This document shows positions 37,076 through 46,573 of a stretch of 64,000 nucleotides of DNA, in pieces; position 1 is the stretch's first letter; every line of letters starts with the position of its first letter. Origin of the DNA: Neobacillus cucumis (GTDB taxonomy: Bacteria > Bacillota > Bacilli > Bacillales_B > DSM-18226); assembly GCF_023715505.1 (NCBI RefSeq), contig NZ_JAMBOH010000007.1:62001-126000 (forward strand). Direction: 5' to 3'. Both the position numbers and the translations under genes were made by a program. The notes under the pieces are model-generated. The model ran no database searches and was not told the origin of the DNA. It worked only from the letters and a program-made list of their open reading frames with translations.

Positions 37076-37317
37076 AGTAATCGATTACATTATTAACAAA
37101 AATATCTTTTCTAACTTTCAGATAAGATAGTGTTTTAAGTATCATTTACGATACCTAATTAATCAAACGAAATGTAATCCATTACATTTTTTCTTACAGA
37201 TGAACTGCTTGTTTCTAAGAAAAAAATGACTCATCTCTCTTTAATTCTAGTAAAATTATCACCTGACAAGAATTAAATATTGTCTATCGCTTACATGAAT
37301 TATTGTAATCGATTACA
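37076..37317. promoter_or_regulatory. Three LacI-type operators upstream of the epimerase/dehydrogenase unit
   Basis: AGTAATCGATTACA (37076-37089), TGTAATCCATTACA (37173-37186) and TGTAATCGATTACA (37304-37317) share TGTAATNNATTACA. Identical sites occur at 42.3-42.5 kb and before the lacI gene. The perfect site also fits the CcpA cre pattern WTGNAANCGNWNNCW, so catabolite control is an alternative. The rest of 36999-37491 has no gene. Confidence 0.7.
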
Positions 37318-37491
37318 CTCTAAAATGCAACCTCTAAATTTATATTGTCACAAAATGTCACAAATTGTTCACTAAATCTATGGCTGATTGATCATATGGT
37401 CAAAAGGAAAAACTTTTCCTTATACAGTCCCCATGAATAGATCCGCCTAATTGATTCAATATGAAGATGATCCGTATCTAAGGAAGTTAAC

Positions 37492-38292
37492 TTAGAGGCT
37501 CGCAACGGAGCCACCATCAACTCGAAGGTTTACACCATTAATAAAAGAAGCCTTATTAGATGCAAGATAAACGACAGCAGAAGCTACTTCCTCGACCGTC
37601 CCTGGCCGTTTAACTTCAACATGCGGACGATTTTCCTTTAAGAATTTCTGAATTGCTTCCTCATAACTTATATTCAGCTTCGCTGCGTTATCTTTTAACA
37701 AGTTCTCCAGCATTGGTGTCATGATAAACGCTGGCGAAACCGTATTGACAAGGATTCCATCTGCAGCATACGCCTTAGATAGACTTTTTGTAAAATTAAT
37801 CAGTGCAGCTTTAGAAGCATTATAATGAGGCATGAACGCGTCCGGTTGAATACCTGATTCAGATGAAATATTAATAATACGGCCTAATCCTGTTTTTTTC
37901 ATATAGGGAATCACAGCTTTTGTCACACGTACAGCTCCAAAAAGATTGACATCAAATAAATGTTGCCATTGGTCTATATCCAATGATTCAAAGTCATCAA
38001 ATCCACTGGCGATTCCCGCATTGTTAACGAGAATATCAATGGTCTTATAACGGTCAACGGCAGTAGAAATAAGATGATCCACATCGGCTTGTTTCGTTAA
38101 GTCCACTTGAACAACAAGCACACTTGCACCCATTTTTTCAATCTCAGCGGATGTTTCATTCAAAGCCTCTTCACCACGTCCACAAATAATAACGTTTGCC
38201 CCTTCCTCCACGAACGCCATCGTAATAGCCTTCCCAATACCTTTACTACCGCCGGTCACAAGTACAGTTTTATTTTTTAATTCTAGATTCAT
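37492..38292 (-). CDS. Short-chain dehydrogenase/reductase (SDR)
   Basis: A 266-aa classical SDR with TGGSKGIG cofactor motif, NNAG, catalytic Ser (INISSESG) and YNASK, and the C-terminal INGVNLRVDGG. Likely NAD(P)-dependent oxidation or reduction of a sugar-type alcohol. It is the 3'-most gene of the unit starting at 42242 (dehydrogenase, epimerase, MFS, ABM, SDR). Confidence 0.9.
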   Translation of the reverse strand: MNLELKNKTVLVTGGSKGIGKAITMAFVEEGANVIICGRGEEALNETSAEIEKMGASVLVVQVDLTKQADVDHLISTAVDRYKTIDILVNNAGIASGFDDFESLDIDQWQHLFDVNLFGAVRVTKAVIPYMKKTGLGRIINISSESGIQPDAFMPHYNASKAALINFTKSLSKAYAADGILVNTVSPAFIMTPMLENLLKDNAAKLNISYEEAIQKFLKENRPHVEVKRPGTVEEVASAVVYLASNKASFINGVNLRVDGGSVASL

Positions 38293-38362
38293 GTTTTATC
38301 CATTCCTTTCTAGGTAGTAAGACAGTATAATCTACGTTTAAATTGTTGCTTAAAGTTATCAA

Positions 38363-38406
38363 ATAAGGATTAACTGTAACCGATACTCGGTGGAGTTAAT
38401 CCTTAT
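38363..38406 (-). terminator. Long stem-loop between ABM and SDR genes
   Basis: ATAAGGATTAACT (38363-38375) pairs perfectly with AGTTAATCCTTAT (38394-38406). Only a weak T-rich tail follows on the minus strand (TTTGATAACTTT), so it may attenuate rather than fully stop transcription into the SDR gene. Confidence 0.5.
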
Positions 38407-38420
38407 GTTTGTCCAACTAA

Positions 38421-38714
38421 TTAATTTTTCAATGAAGACTCAAATAATTCTGCATGGATCGGTTCAGAGACAATCGGTTCAACAGCCTTAATGAATCTTT
38501 TAAAATGAGGGGTCTCCTCATGCCGCCCGATCGCTTGTTCATCCTTCCATTTCTCTACAAAGATAAAGCTATTCGCATCTTCCGGATCCTCATAGTAATG
38601 GTAACTGATATTTCCAGACTCTGCTTGAGAAGGTTTCGTTACAAGTCTGGCCTCTTCTAAAAATATTTCGCGAAATCGCGCTTTCACCTTGATATTTGCA
38701 TGGATAATAATCAT
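38421..38714 (-). CDS. Antibiotic biosynthesis monooxygenase (ABM/YgiN-like) domain protein
   Basis: A 97-aa single ABM ferredoxin-like domain: IIHANIKVKARFREIFLEEA, GNISYHYYEDPEDANSFIFVEKWKD, and H near 80 (ETPHFKRFI). Related proteins are quinol monooxygenases or heme-degrading enzymes, usually dimers. ATG with GGAGGATG upstream. Role in the sugar unit unclear. Confidence 0.85.
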   Translation of the reverse strand: MIIIHANIKVKARFREIFLEEARLVTKPSQAESGNISYHYYEDPEDANSFIFVEKWKDEQAIGRHEETPHFKRFIKAVEPIVSEPIHAELFESSLKN

Positions 38715-38759
38715 CGTTTCATCCTCCTTGGTTATGTTTCGTTTTTAACTCTGCTTGTG

Positions 38760-40040
38760 TTAACCCGCATGTTTCTCTTTTAAAAAATCTCTTTCATCCT
38801 GTTTCTCTTCATACGGAAGCTTCATAAACTTCATTAAATAAGCACCAAGGAAATACATGCCTGCGAAAATCCACATAATGCCATGAACACCAATAAGTCC
38901 GATGAATGCTCCAACAATTGCCGGTGCGATAAAGTAGGACATCCCTGCACCAAAACTTACTATCGCCATCGCAGACCCTTTATTCTCAGGAGCCAGCGAT
39001 GCTACAAGAGCTGAAAGTGGGACGAACCCACAAAGAGTAATCCCCATTAGAATACCGACAATATTCAAGGCTAAGAAACTGCTGCCAAAAACCTGCGGCG
39101 TGTAAAGCATAACTAATAACATGACACCCATGCCGAAGCTGCCAAGCCATTGAATCGTTTTGCGCCAGCCTAACCATTTATCACTAATGTAAGGAATGAT
39201 CAGGTTAAAGATGATATTCGCAAACCACATCGTTCCCCACATTTGCAAAAACTGTTCAGTCGTGAATCCATATTCAGAATGTAAATAAAGAGGGAAAAAG
39301 ATTGGCAGTGAACCGATACCTGTGGAATTGATAATTCGGACCACGCCGCCAATTGCCACTTTCGGTTGTTCGATACAAATGGTAAATCCACTCAATAGGC
39401 TTTTTAGTTTTTCCTTCGGATTTCCTTTTTGTTCTTTTCTCATATCATCTTTCACTACGATACAGCCAATAATTCCACCAACCAATACCCATGCCACAGC
39501 ACTCCACAACAACCCAATATAACCGATCTTCGGAAGCATGTAGGCAGGGAAAAAGCTTCCTACAACATAGAGCCCGCCGCTCCAAGCAGCCCAAAACAAT
39601 CCAACAGCTGTCGCCAAAATGCGATCAGGACTACGATACGTAACCCACACTAAGAATGAATAGCAAAATAACGGATAACCTAAACCGCGAATTCCATAAG
39701 TTGGTAACATAATAGCGTAATTATTTAGCTTTAAACCATATTCAATGAATAGAACCTGACCAAGTAACCAAGTTACAAGTCCGATAATCATAACTTTCCT
39801 TGGTCCCCACATCTCAGTGAGTACACCTGAAAAGTAAGAGGCAATAGCCAATATGGCTCCATAAACAGCAAAAAGTGTAGCAGATTGTTGAACGGTCAGA
39901 CCCTTTTCGATAAGATACGGAGACAACCATGCGTGTTCAAGACCGTCACCAGCCATAAAAATTAATGTTGCAACAAATCCCCAAACCACTCCCATAGGAA
40001 GGCCGCCAAGAGTACGTTCCTGACCTAAAACCGTTTTCAT
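38760..40040 (-). CDS. MFS transporter, polyol permease (RbtT/CsbX-like) type
   Basis: A ~426-aa twelve-helix carrier. The N-terminal half (GVLTEMWGPRKVMIIG, TYGIRGLGYPLFCYSFLVW) resembles the ribitol/arabitol permease branch represented by CsbX. Start ATG at 40040 has GAGGTG upstream. It sits inside the sugar/cyclitol unit between an epimerase and an ABM protein, so a polyol or related glycoside is the likely substrate. Confidence 0.85.
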   Translation of the reverse strand: MKTVLGQERTLGGLPMGVVWGFVATLIFMAGDGLEHAWLSPYLIEKGLTVQQSATLFAVYGAILAIASYFSGVLTEMWGPRKVMIIGLVTWLLGQVLFIEYGLKLNNYAIMLPTYGIRGLGYPLFCYSFLVWVTYRSPDRILATAVGLFWAAWSGGLYVVGSFFPAYMLPKIGYIGLLWSAVAWVLVGGIIGCIVVKDDMRKEQKGNPKEKLKSLLSGFTICIEQPKVAIGGVVRIINSTGIGSLPIFFPLYLHSEYGFTTEQFLQMWGTMWFANIIFNLIIPYISDKWLGWRKTIQWLGSFGMGVMLLVMLYTPQVFGSSFLALNIVGILMGITLCGFVPLSALVASLAPENKGSAMAIVSFGAGMSYFIAPAIVGAFIGLIGVHGIMWIFAGMYFLGAYLMKFMKLPYEEKQDERDFLKEKHAG

Positions 40041-40095
40041 TTTCAACACCTCTATTTTATAATGTTGGGGGATTAAGAGGAAGATTAACTTCTAC

Positions 40096-41067
40096 TTAAG
40101 CCCACCACATTTCCGATACTTTCTCTTTAAACAACGTTCCTTTTAACAGTGTGATGGCTTTCATTAAACCTTCATCGGTAGACGCAAGCATATCCTCATG
40201 TTCAATGGAAACAACGTAATCATATCCTACAGCCCGAAGTGTACTGATGATGTCCTTCCACATTTTTTCATTATGGCCATATCCGACAGAGCGGAATGTC
40301 CAAGAGCGATCCAACACTTTACTGTAATGCTTGGTATCAAGAACACCATTTACCTTAATATTTGCCTGGTCTAAATACGTATCTTTCGCATGGAAATGGA
40401 AGATTGCATTTTCCCTGCCTAATTTTTTAATAGCTTCGACTGGGTCGATTCCTTGCCATACCAAATGGCTTGGATCGAAGTTGGCTCCGATGTTCACTCC
40501 TGCCTGTTCTCTTAGTTTTAGTAGTGTTTCCGGATTATAGACAACAAATCCCGGATGCATTTCGAAAGCAATTTGATGAATCCCATGCATTTCAGCGAAT
40601 TTCGCTTCTTCTTTCCAGTACGGAATAACGATATCATTCCATTGCCATTCTAAGACTTCTGCATATTCTGGAGGCCAAGAGCAGGTCACCCAATTTGGAA
40701 ACTTGGCACCCGGATGATCCCCTGGACATCCAGCAAAACCATTGATAACTGGTACCTCTAACTGTTCAGCCAGTAAAACCGTTTTTCTCCATACATCATG
40801 CGCCTCTTTGGCAGCCTTTACATTAGGATGTAGAGGGTTGCCATGGCAGCTTAGTCCGCTGATGGTTAGTCCCCTGCTTTCAATCGCCCGTCGGAACGAT
40901 TTGATTTTATCTGGATTCCCTAACAATTCATCGGGATTACAATGACTATTCCCTGGATAGTTACCGGTTCCTAACTCAACGGCCTCTACTCCTATTTGGG
41001 CTAATTTATCTAACATGGCTTCGAAAGGAAGATTTTGATATAGAACTGTAAACACACCTAGTTTCAT
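40096..41067 (-). CDS. Sugar phosphate isomerase/epimerase (TIM barrel)
   Basis: A 323-aa xylose-isomerase-like barrel with metal-site residues in AFEMHPGF, NFDPSHLVWQGIDP, FHFHAKDT and SIEHED. It overlaps the upstream MocA-type dehydrogenase gene as ATGA (4 bp), so the two are translationally coupled and probably act in sequence. A fragment of a close paralogue lies at 53.3 kb. Such pairs process keto-sugars or inositols. Confidence 0.88.
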   Translation of the reverse strand: MKLGVFTVLYQNLPFEAMLDKLAQIGVEAVELGTGNYPGNSHCNPDELLGNPDKIKSFRRAIESRGLTISGLSCHGNPLHPNVKAAKEAHDVWRKTVLLAEQLEVPVINGFAGCPGDHPGAKFPNWVTCSWPPEYAEVLEWQWNDIVIPYWKEEAKFAEMHGIHQIAFEMHPGFVVYNPETLLKLREQAGVNIGANFDPSHLVWQGIDPVEAIKKLGRENAIFHFHAKDTYLDQANIKVNGVLDTKHYSKVLDRSWTFRSVGYGHNEKMWKDIISTLRAVGYDYVVSIEHEDMLASTDEGLMKAITLLKGTLFKEKVSEMWWA

Positions 41068-42242
41068 ACTAAAGCCTCCTTATTCGCACGAACCTTCACC
41101 CATTTTTGCTGTTCATGACTTTCCAGAATGGCATCCGTAATCGCCATTGAAGTATGACCGTCTTCAAATGTGGCGAAATTCGGTTTATCCTGAAGCGGAT
41201 CTTTGCCTTCACGAATAAAAGTATAAACATTTAACATCATATTTTTCAGAGCGTCCGGCCAGCCTTCATTATGTCCGCCAGGATGATGGATGGCTGATTT
41301 TGCTTCCGGTAAGAAGAGTGCTGGATCGGCAAGCAGGATTTCATTCGGCTTATCCCTGTGCCCCATCCATAATTTTTCAGGCTCTTCTTGGTTCCAATAT
41401 ACAGAACTCTTGCTGCCATTAATCTCAAAGCTTAGTCGATTTTTTCGGCCTGCACTTACTTGTGAAACAGTGAAGACTCCTCTTGATCCATCTTCAAAAC
41501 GAACTAGTACGGATGCATAGTCTTCTGTATTGATTGAAACATCTTCATATTCTACATCTTCAGTACTTTGTGTGCTGAAAGTGGCCACACTTCCAATTGC
41601 TTTCTTTCTAACTGGAATGACCGTTGCTAAATCAGCAAATACTTCTACAATCTTTTTACCGGTAACAAATTGAACGGTGTCACACCAGTGAGACCCGATA
41701 TCTGCTACTGCGCGAGATTTTCCGCCGACTTCCGGTGCTAAACGCCAGTTAAAATCCGTTTCATATAGTAACCAATCCTGCAAATAGCTTCCGTGAACCA
41801 AATTCACTTTCCCAAGGTCACCGTTAGCAATTTTAGCTCGCAGGTTTTGCACACTCGCATGCTGTCTGTAATTAAAGTTCACACCATGTACAACACCCTG
41901 TTTTTGAGCCAATGTCAACAATTCCGCTGATTCTTCACTATTCATCGCAAGCGGTTTCTCTGAGATCACATGTTTACCTGCTAAAATAATTTCTTTATTG
42001 ATCGCAAAGTGCACATGGTTTGGGGTACAATTATGAACTACCTGAATTTCGCTGTCACGCAGCATTTCACGGTAATCTCCGTAAGCTTTCGGAATTCCAA
42101 GTTCAGCTGCCTTTCTTTCCGCTTGTTCTTGACTCGTCTCGGCTAATGCTACGACTTCCACGAATCCAAGTCTTCTGATTGCTTCAATATGTGTGGGGCC
42201 AATGAAACCTGTCCCGATGATTCCTACTTTTATTTTTTCCAT
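41064..42242 (-). CDS. Gfo/Idh/MocA family dehydrogenase
   Basis: A 392-aa NAD(P)-dependent oxidoreductase: VGIIGTGFIGPTH Rossmann motif, SEKPLAM lysine motif, ADIGSHWCDTVQ catalytic segment. ATG at 42242 (GGAGG 11 nt upstream) is preferred over an in-frame ATG at 42299 adjoining the operator. First gene of the second LacI-controlled unit. Confidence 0.9.
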   Translation of the reverse strand: MEKIKVGIIGTGFIGPTHIEAIRRLGFVEVVALAETSQEQAERKAAELGIPKAYGDYREMLRDSEIQVVHNCTPNHVHFAINKEIILAGKHVISEKPLAMNSEESAELLTLAQKQGVVHGVNFNYRQHASVQNLRAKIANGDLGKVNLVHGSYLQDWLLYETDFNWRLAPEVGGKSRAVADIGSHWCDTVQFVTGKKIVEVFADLATVIPVRKKAIGSVATFSTQSTEDVEYEDVSINTEDYASVLVRFEDGSRGVFTVSQVSAGRKNRLSFEINGSKSSVYWNQEEPEKLWMGHRDKPNEILLADPALFLPEAKSAIHHPGGHNEGWPDALKNMMLNVYTFIREGKDPLQDKPNFATFEDGHTSMAITDAILESHEQQKWVKVRANKEALV

Positions 42243-42303
42243 TTGTTTTCCGTCCTCCAATCGAACTTTTCGATTCACCCAAGAATGAGTAGAAGTCATT
42301 TGG

Positions 42304-42535
42304 TGTAATCGATTACACTACCTTGCAAAAAAATATGTGTTTAGTCCTAGTAAATAAATAATTTACCTATCCTTCAAACTTCTATAAATGTAATGGATTA
42401 CATTTTCGTCGAAAAAAATTTGAATTTATTCATTCTTTTAAATTAAGAAATAACCTTTCAGAATAAAATACCTTTTCATTTCAGCACTAAAATATTTTAC
42501 TCTTTTTTTCGACACCCTTATTGTAATCGATTACA
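42304..42535. promoter_or_regulatory. Three LacI-type operators upstream of the dehydrogenase/epimerase/MFS unit
   Basis: TGTAATCGATTACA at 42304-42317 and 42522-42535, and TGTAATGGATTACA at 42389-42402. The set mirrors that at 37.1-37.3 kb: the outer-to-middle spacings are 85 and 133 bp here versus 97 and 131 bp there. Such spacing allows repression loops by a tetrameric LacI-type protein. Confidence 0.72.
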
Positions 42536-42640
42536 GTATAGAATTCAATATTTTTTTTTAAACTTCCTCGATTCTTTTTTAATCAGAATGATAAAAACTG
42601 TTCTGGAACCAATAGAATCGCTGGTCCCCAAATAATGATA

Positions 42641-42678
42641 AAAAGGGAGTGAACCATTATTAAGTTCACTCCCCTTTT
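42641..42678. terminator. Bidirectional terminator after the lacI gene
   Basis: AAAAGGGAGTGAA pairs with TTCACTCCCCTTTT (one bulged C) around CCATTATTAAG, with T runs on both strands. It ends the minus-strand lacI gene. Confidence 0.85.
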
Positions 42679-42716
42679 GTTTTTCATTATTTTAATTCTA
42701 ACAGGAATAAGCTAAA

Positions 42717-43724
42717 CTACTCTTCTATGGTAAGTTCTTTGCATGATTCACGGACAATGAGTTTATCAGGAAGAATAAATTGATCTTTCTCTATTTCTTC
42801 ATCTTTAATTAATTTTAACAGTAAACGCATCGCTTTTTGACCCATATCAAACGTTGGTTGTGCCACGGTTGTTAGAGCAGGTTCAAAAATTGATGCAAAT
42901 TGAATATCATCAAAGCCAACAACAGATAAATCTTCTGGAACTCTTAAACCTTTAGATTTAGCGGCTTTAATGGCACCCATAGCCATTTCATCATTACCGG
43001 CAAAAAGGGCTGTAGGAGGATTCTCTAGTGACAAAAATTTCATCATTAAATTAAATCCACTTTCAAAAGAGAATTCGCCTTCCTGTACCAAACTTGGATC
43101 CACAGACAGGCCGTGTTGCGCCATAGCTTGATGAAACCCCCTACATCGATCTCGTCCAACGACAATATTCAAGGGTCCGGAAATATGTCCAATTCTCTTG
43201 TGGTTTAAGCTAATTAAATATTCGGTTGCCTTTCTTGCACTGCTAACATTATCAATGGAGACCGTAGGCAGCTTGGAACCCTCATAGTATTCACACGCCA
43301 ATACTACAGGGTAATCCTGGGATAAATCTTCTAATATTTTTTGATCGGTCCTTGCCGTTAATAATATCAGCCCATCTGCTTTTTTCTGACCTAATATCGT
43401 TAAAAAACTAGTTTCGCTTTCGACATCGTTTCGCGCATCTCCTAGAAGTACTTGATATCCGTTTTCGATGGCAACGGATTCAATTCCGCGCAGCACCGCA
43501 GAAAAGAAAGTATTGGTTATATCAGGAACCACCACAAGAATTGTTTTGGTTTCAGATCTTCTCAATTGTCTTGCCAGCATATTAGGCTGGTAATTTAATT
43601 TCTTTATGGCTTCTAAAACTTTTTCAGCTGTTTCTTTTTTTACAGTCCCTGCATTACTTATGACTCGGGATACTGTGGCCGTTGAAACATTTGCCATTTT
43701 TGCAACATCCGCAATTCTAACCAT
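42717..43724 (-). CDS. LacI-family regulator of the sugar/cyclitol units
   Basis: A 335-aa repressor: N-terminal LacI HTH (IADVAKMANVSTATVSRVISN), hinge helix ~50-58 (NMLARQLRR) and a periplasmic-binding-like core. An operator TGTAATCGATTACA precedes its own start (43761-43774), and six related sites precede the two adjacent catabolic units, so it very likely represses both and itself. The inducer is unknown, presumably a sugar or cyclitol intermediate. Confidence 0.92.
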   Translation of the reverse strand: MVRIADVAKMANVSTATVSRVISNAGTVKKETAEKVLEAIKKLNYQPNMLARQLRRSETKTILVVVPDITNTFFSAVLRGIESVAIENGYQVLLGDARNDVESETSFLTILGQKKADGLILLTARTDQKILEDLSQDYPVVLACEYYEGSKLPTVSIDNVSSARKATEYLISLNHKRIGHISGPLNIVVGRDRCRGFHQAMAQHGLSVDPSLVQEGEFSFESGFNLMMKFLSLENPPTALFAGNDEMAMGAIKAAKSKGLRVPEDLSVVGFDDIQFASIFEPALTTVAQPTFDMGQKAMRLLLKLIKDEEIEKDQFILPDKLIVRESCKELTIEE

Positions 43725-43760
43725 CTATTGCTTTCCCCTTCAGTGTTCGTTTACATTTAT

Positions 43761-43774
43761 TGTAATCGATTACA
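43761..43774. promoter_or_regulatory. Autoregulatory LacI-type operator
   Basis: TGTAATCGATTACA, a perfect 14-bp palindrome, 36 nt upstream of the lacI start codon. It is identical to the sites before the catabolic units. The remainder of the gap to 43984 has nothing recognisable. Confidence 0.7.
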
Positions 43775-43984
43775 TTGAGAATTACAATAATTTTCGTAAA
43801 TCAGCCATAAAACGGTATCATTTCCAACAACCTGAAATTAAATGTAAATCAGTCTATAAAAATTGGGCTTGCACCACATAAACATCTGCATTGTATAAAA
43901 AAATCGCGATTAGACCCTACTAAGGTAAGGCGGTTTTATTATCAGTATTTTTAAAAAAACATTGTAAAAGGCGGTAGTTATACA

Positions 43985-44215
43985 ATGACTAAATTCCTGC
44001 TCTTTTTCTTATTCTTTGGGTTAAGTATAGCATTTGCTTTCCTAATTGATCTCCTGATGGGAGTAAAAGTTTCCCTGGCCATGAGTAATTATAAAAGAAC
44101 CTTCTCTTTTATGACATTACCTGAATACCTCATTTTGTTCTCCTTTCTACTTACCATGATCATTCCGCCCATTTTATCTTTTTTTAAAAAAAAGAGAGAC
44201 ACAAGGAAGGCATGA
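43985..44215 (+). CDS. Small two-helix membrane protein, unknown function
   Basis: A 76-aa protein with two hydrophobic segments (residues ~4-26 and ~47-66) separated by a polar loop, ending in a basic tail (KKKRDTRKA). ATG follows AAAGGCGG. It is convergent with the germination operon and ends 40 nt from it. Not recognised; a role in spores is only suggested by position. Confidence 0.6.
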   Translation: MTKFLLFFLFFGLSIAFAFLIDLLMGVKVSLAMSNYKRTFSFMTLPEYLILFSFLLTMIIPPILSFFKKKRDTRKA

Positions 44216-44256
44216 TTTTTACTTGTTTTGTTTTTAGTTATGATATCAGTTTGTTT

Positions 44257-45345
44257 CTAACTGAATCGTTTCCGAACCAAATCAACCACAAAAAGAATGA
44301 CAGGGATACCAACACAAAAAATCGGCAATATGTAACGGATAATAAATGCCCCTTCTTCGAAATGTTCGATCGCACTGATCGCAATGAGGATCGAAAGGAA
44401 AAGGATGATAATCCCTGTTGGTAATACGAGTTTATTGGGCTTCTCTATTTTGAATAAATGTGCCGCAACATTGATTGCGGCAAAACAATAGATCGAGATT
44501 TTAAAAAAAACGCCAATAATTAATGCTAGAATGACAATCGGGTCCAAACGTTGCAGAAAATCAGCGATGTTAACTTTACTAATTGTTACAAACAAAGGAA
44601 ATGTAGCCCGGCTGTACATATCCGCCCCGAGAACAGAAATTTGAAGAGCATGTGTCCAGCACAACAGGATTCCGGTGAAAATTAAGGCAACTACACCCGT
44701 TTTCTTTCCCAATTGAGGTTTATTTAAATAAGGAAGAATCGTGGTAAAACAAACCATTTCACCAAAGGGAAAGATCAAAATATTAGGATAGGCTGTTGTC
44801 AAAATAGGTTTTAACCCATGTGGAAATAAAGGCAGCAAATTTTTAGGTTCAATAATTCCGGATGCAAGCACGAAAATATTTCCCAAGACACCCAAAACAA
44901 TCATAATAATCAGGTAGATTTCTGCCATTCTGGCCAGTACTTCGATACCTTTTCTCACCGTATAAATAACCGCAATCATCATTAATGCATTGATCGCAAA
45001 CAGCGGGGTGCGATCATATGTTGAAGCCAGCAAAAGACCTCCAGCCTCTCTTAAATCCCGGGCGGCGATATAAATGAATAATGGGATGTATAACAAACTA
45101 ATGGCCCACCCGATATATTTGCCGAGAATTTTTTGAGTATACAAGCTAAAAGACAGACCTGGATACCGAATAGCAAAATAATTATATAAGAGAAATAGCA
45201 GGATCCCGCCAATTAATGCTAGAAGAATGGATGCCCAGACATTCTGCCCTGCCGCAAATCCAATCGGAATGACTAAAGCAGTCCCTAATTCAAATAAGAT
45301 AATCAAGGCAAACAATTCTTTTACACCAATTCTTTCTTTTGCCAT
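44257..45345 (-). CDS. Spore germination permease, GerAB/GerKB family
   Basis: A ~362-aa APC-superfamily membrane protein with about ten helices (ELFALIILFELGTALVIPIGF at the N-terminus). It is the B subunit of a Ger(A) germinant receptor in the inner spore membrane and binds the germinant. ATG at 45345 has GGAGGTG with good spacing; a TTG two codons earlier is too close. Third gene of the ger operon (A-C-B order). Confidence 0.92.
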   Translation of the reverse strand: MAKERIGVKELFALIILFELGTALVIPIGFAAGQNVWASILLALIGGILLFLLYNYFAIRYPGLSFSLYTQKILGKYIGWAISLLYIPLFIYIAARDLREAGGLLLASTYDRTPLFAINALMMIAVIYTVRKGIEVLARMAEIYLIIMIVLGVLGNIFVLASGIIEPKNLLPLFPHGLKPILTTAYPNILIFPFGEMVCFTTILPYLNKPQLGKKTGVVALIFTGILLCWTHALQISVLGADMYSRATFPLFVTISKVNIADFLQRLDPIVILALIIGVFFKISIYCFAAINVAAHLFKIEKPNKLVLPTGIIILFLSILIAISAIEHFEEGAFIIRYILPIFCVGIPVILFVVDLVRKRFS

Positions 45346-45367
45346 CTTCAATCACCTCCCCCTGCTG

Positions 45368-46573
45368 TTACTCTTCAAGGTCTGATAAATACGGTTTAGT
45401 TCTCATACCAGTACGGCGGATTATTGAATCGACCGTGACGTACACTTTTGCTTTTGCAAATGTTTCGTTCCACTCTTTTTTTAGCCCCTCCCATTCTTTT
45501 GGATTCGATCTTTTCATCCCTTCTCCAATTCCAAAAATATCACTTTTCGCACTCTGCGCAACCTTTACCGCTTCCTTCACTTCTTTATTAGTTACTTTTG
45601 ACCATTCCTTTTGTAGTTTTACAAGTTCTTTGCTTTTCGACAGGTCCAGAGGATAGGTTATGCCGCCTAATCGACCTTCTTGTCGTATGCGGATATGAAT
45701 CAACGGTATCCCTGCTTTTATTTCTGTGCTGACATCGGTAAGTGAGCGAAGGATTTCTATATCAACTTCTTTGTTACCAGTTGGTTTTAACACTACAAGG
45801 GTGCTTTTTACTTTATTTTGAACCAATAAGATTCCACGAGCCGCATGTCCATCTACCCATCGGCTTAACTTACCATCCTTGAAAATGGCCACTCCTCTGG
45901 TTTCCATCAAGGTAGGAGGGCTGCTCTGTTCCGTTTTCTTGTACCCTTCTTTTGTGTTACCGATGATTGCAGCCCCGCTTATGATCGGATTTTTCCCTTC
46001 TGTAACAAACGTCTTGATGACATCATCAATAGTGTTATTGATATTCTCTGACCAAAGTTTTTCTGACATATCCATTTCCCCTGCAAGCCCGTTTGCTGGA
46101 ATTTTTTCTATAGGGGTTAAGATTTTTAATATGGACTCAGCCTTAGTTCCTCTAGTGACAATTACTTTCGTAGTTAGACGCACTTCATGACCTCTATCGA
46201 AGTAATCAAATAATTCCGTTACTCCGCTCTTTGCTAAATCCTCTCCAATCACCAGCAGCTGCATATGTGAAAAAAAAAGCTCTCGCGGCACTCTTTGCGA
46301 GGATTTACGAATGGCTTCCAATAAGGTTCTTCCAGTGGACGTAAACACCGTTACAGGCATCTCCCCAGCCCCTCCGCCCGTCAGTCCCGATGCAACAGCT
46401 CCTGGATTGACTACCTGAAATGATACTCGATAGTTATCGGTCTGTTCCACCTTATCAACCCCCATCGCCATGACGATCGCAATCTTATTAAGCTCCCGTT
46501 GATTCCAGCAGCCAGATAACAGAGCCACCATCACTACTAACAGAACGGTTAAGATCGCTCCTTTAACTTTCAT
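45368..46573 (-). CDS. Spore germination lipoprotein, Ger(x)C family
   Basis: A 401-aa lipoprotein: signal with lipobox VALLSGC followed by WNQRELNKIAIVMAMGVDK, the conserved GerAC start. The remainder matches the three-domain GerBC-like fold. The ATG at 46573 (GGGGG 6 nt upstream) is preferred over the start at 46621. It overlaps the A-subunit gene by 11 bp. C subunit of the germinant receptor on the outer face of the inner spore membrane. Confidence 0.93.
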   Translation of the reverse strand: MKVKGAILTVLLVVMVALLSGCWNQRELNKIAIVMAMGVDKVEQTDNYRVSFQVVNPGAVASGLTGGGAGEMPVTVFTSTGRTLLEAIRKSSQRVPRELFFSHMQLLVIGEDLAKSGVTELFDYFDRGHEVRLTTKVIVTRGTKAESILKILTPIEKIPANGLAGEMDMSEKLWSENINNTIDDVIKTFVTEGKNPIISGAAIIGNTKEGYKKTEQSSPPTLMETRGVAIFKDGKLSRWVDGHAARGILLVQNKVKSTLVVLKPTGNKEVDIEILRSLTDVSTEIKAGIPLIHIRIRQEGRLGGITYPLDLSKSKELVKLQKEWSKVTNKEVKEAVKVAQSAKSDIFGIGEGMKRSNPKEWEGLKKEWNETFAKAKVYVTVDSIIRRTGMRTKPYLSDLEE

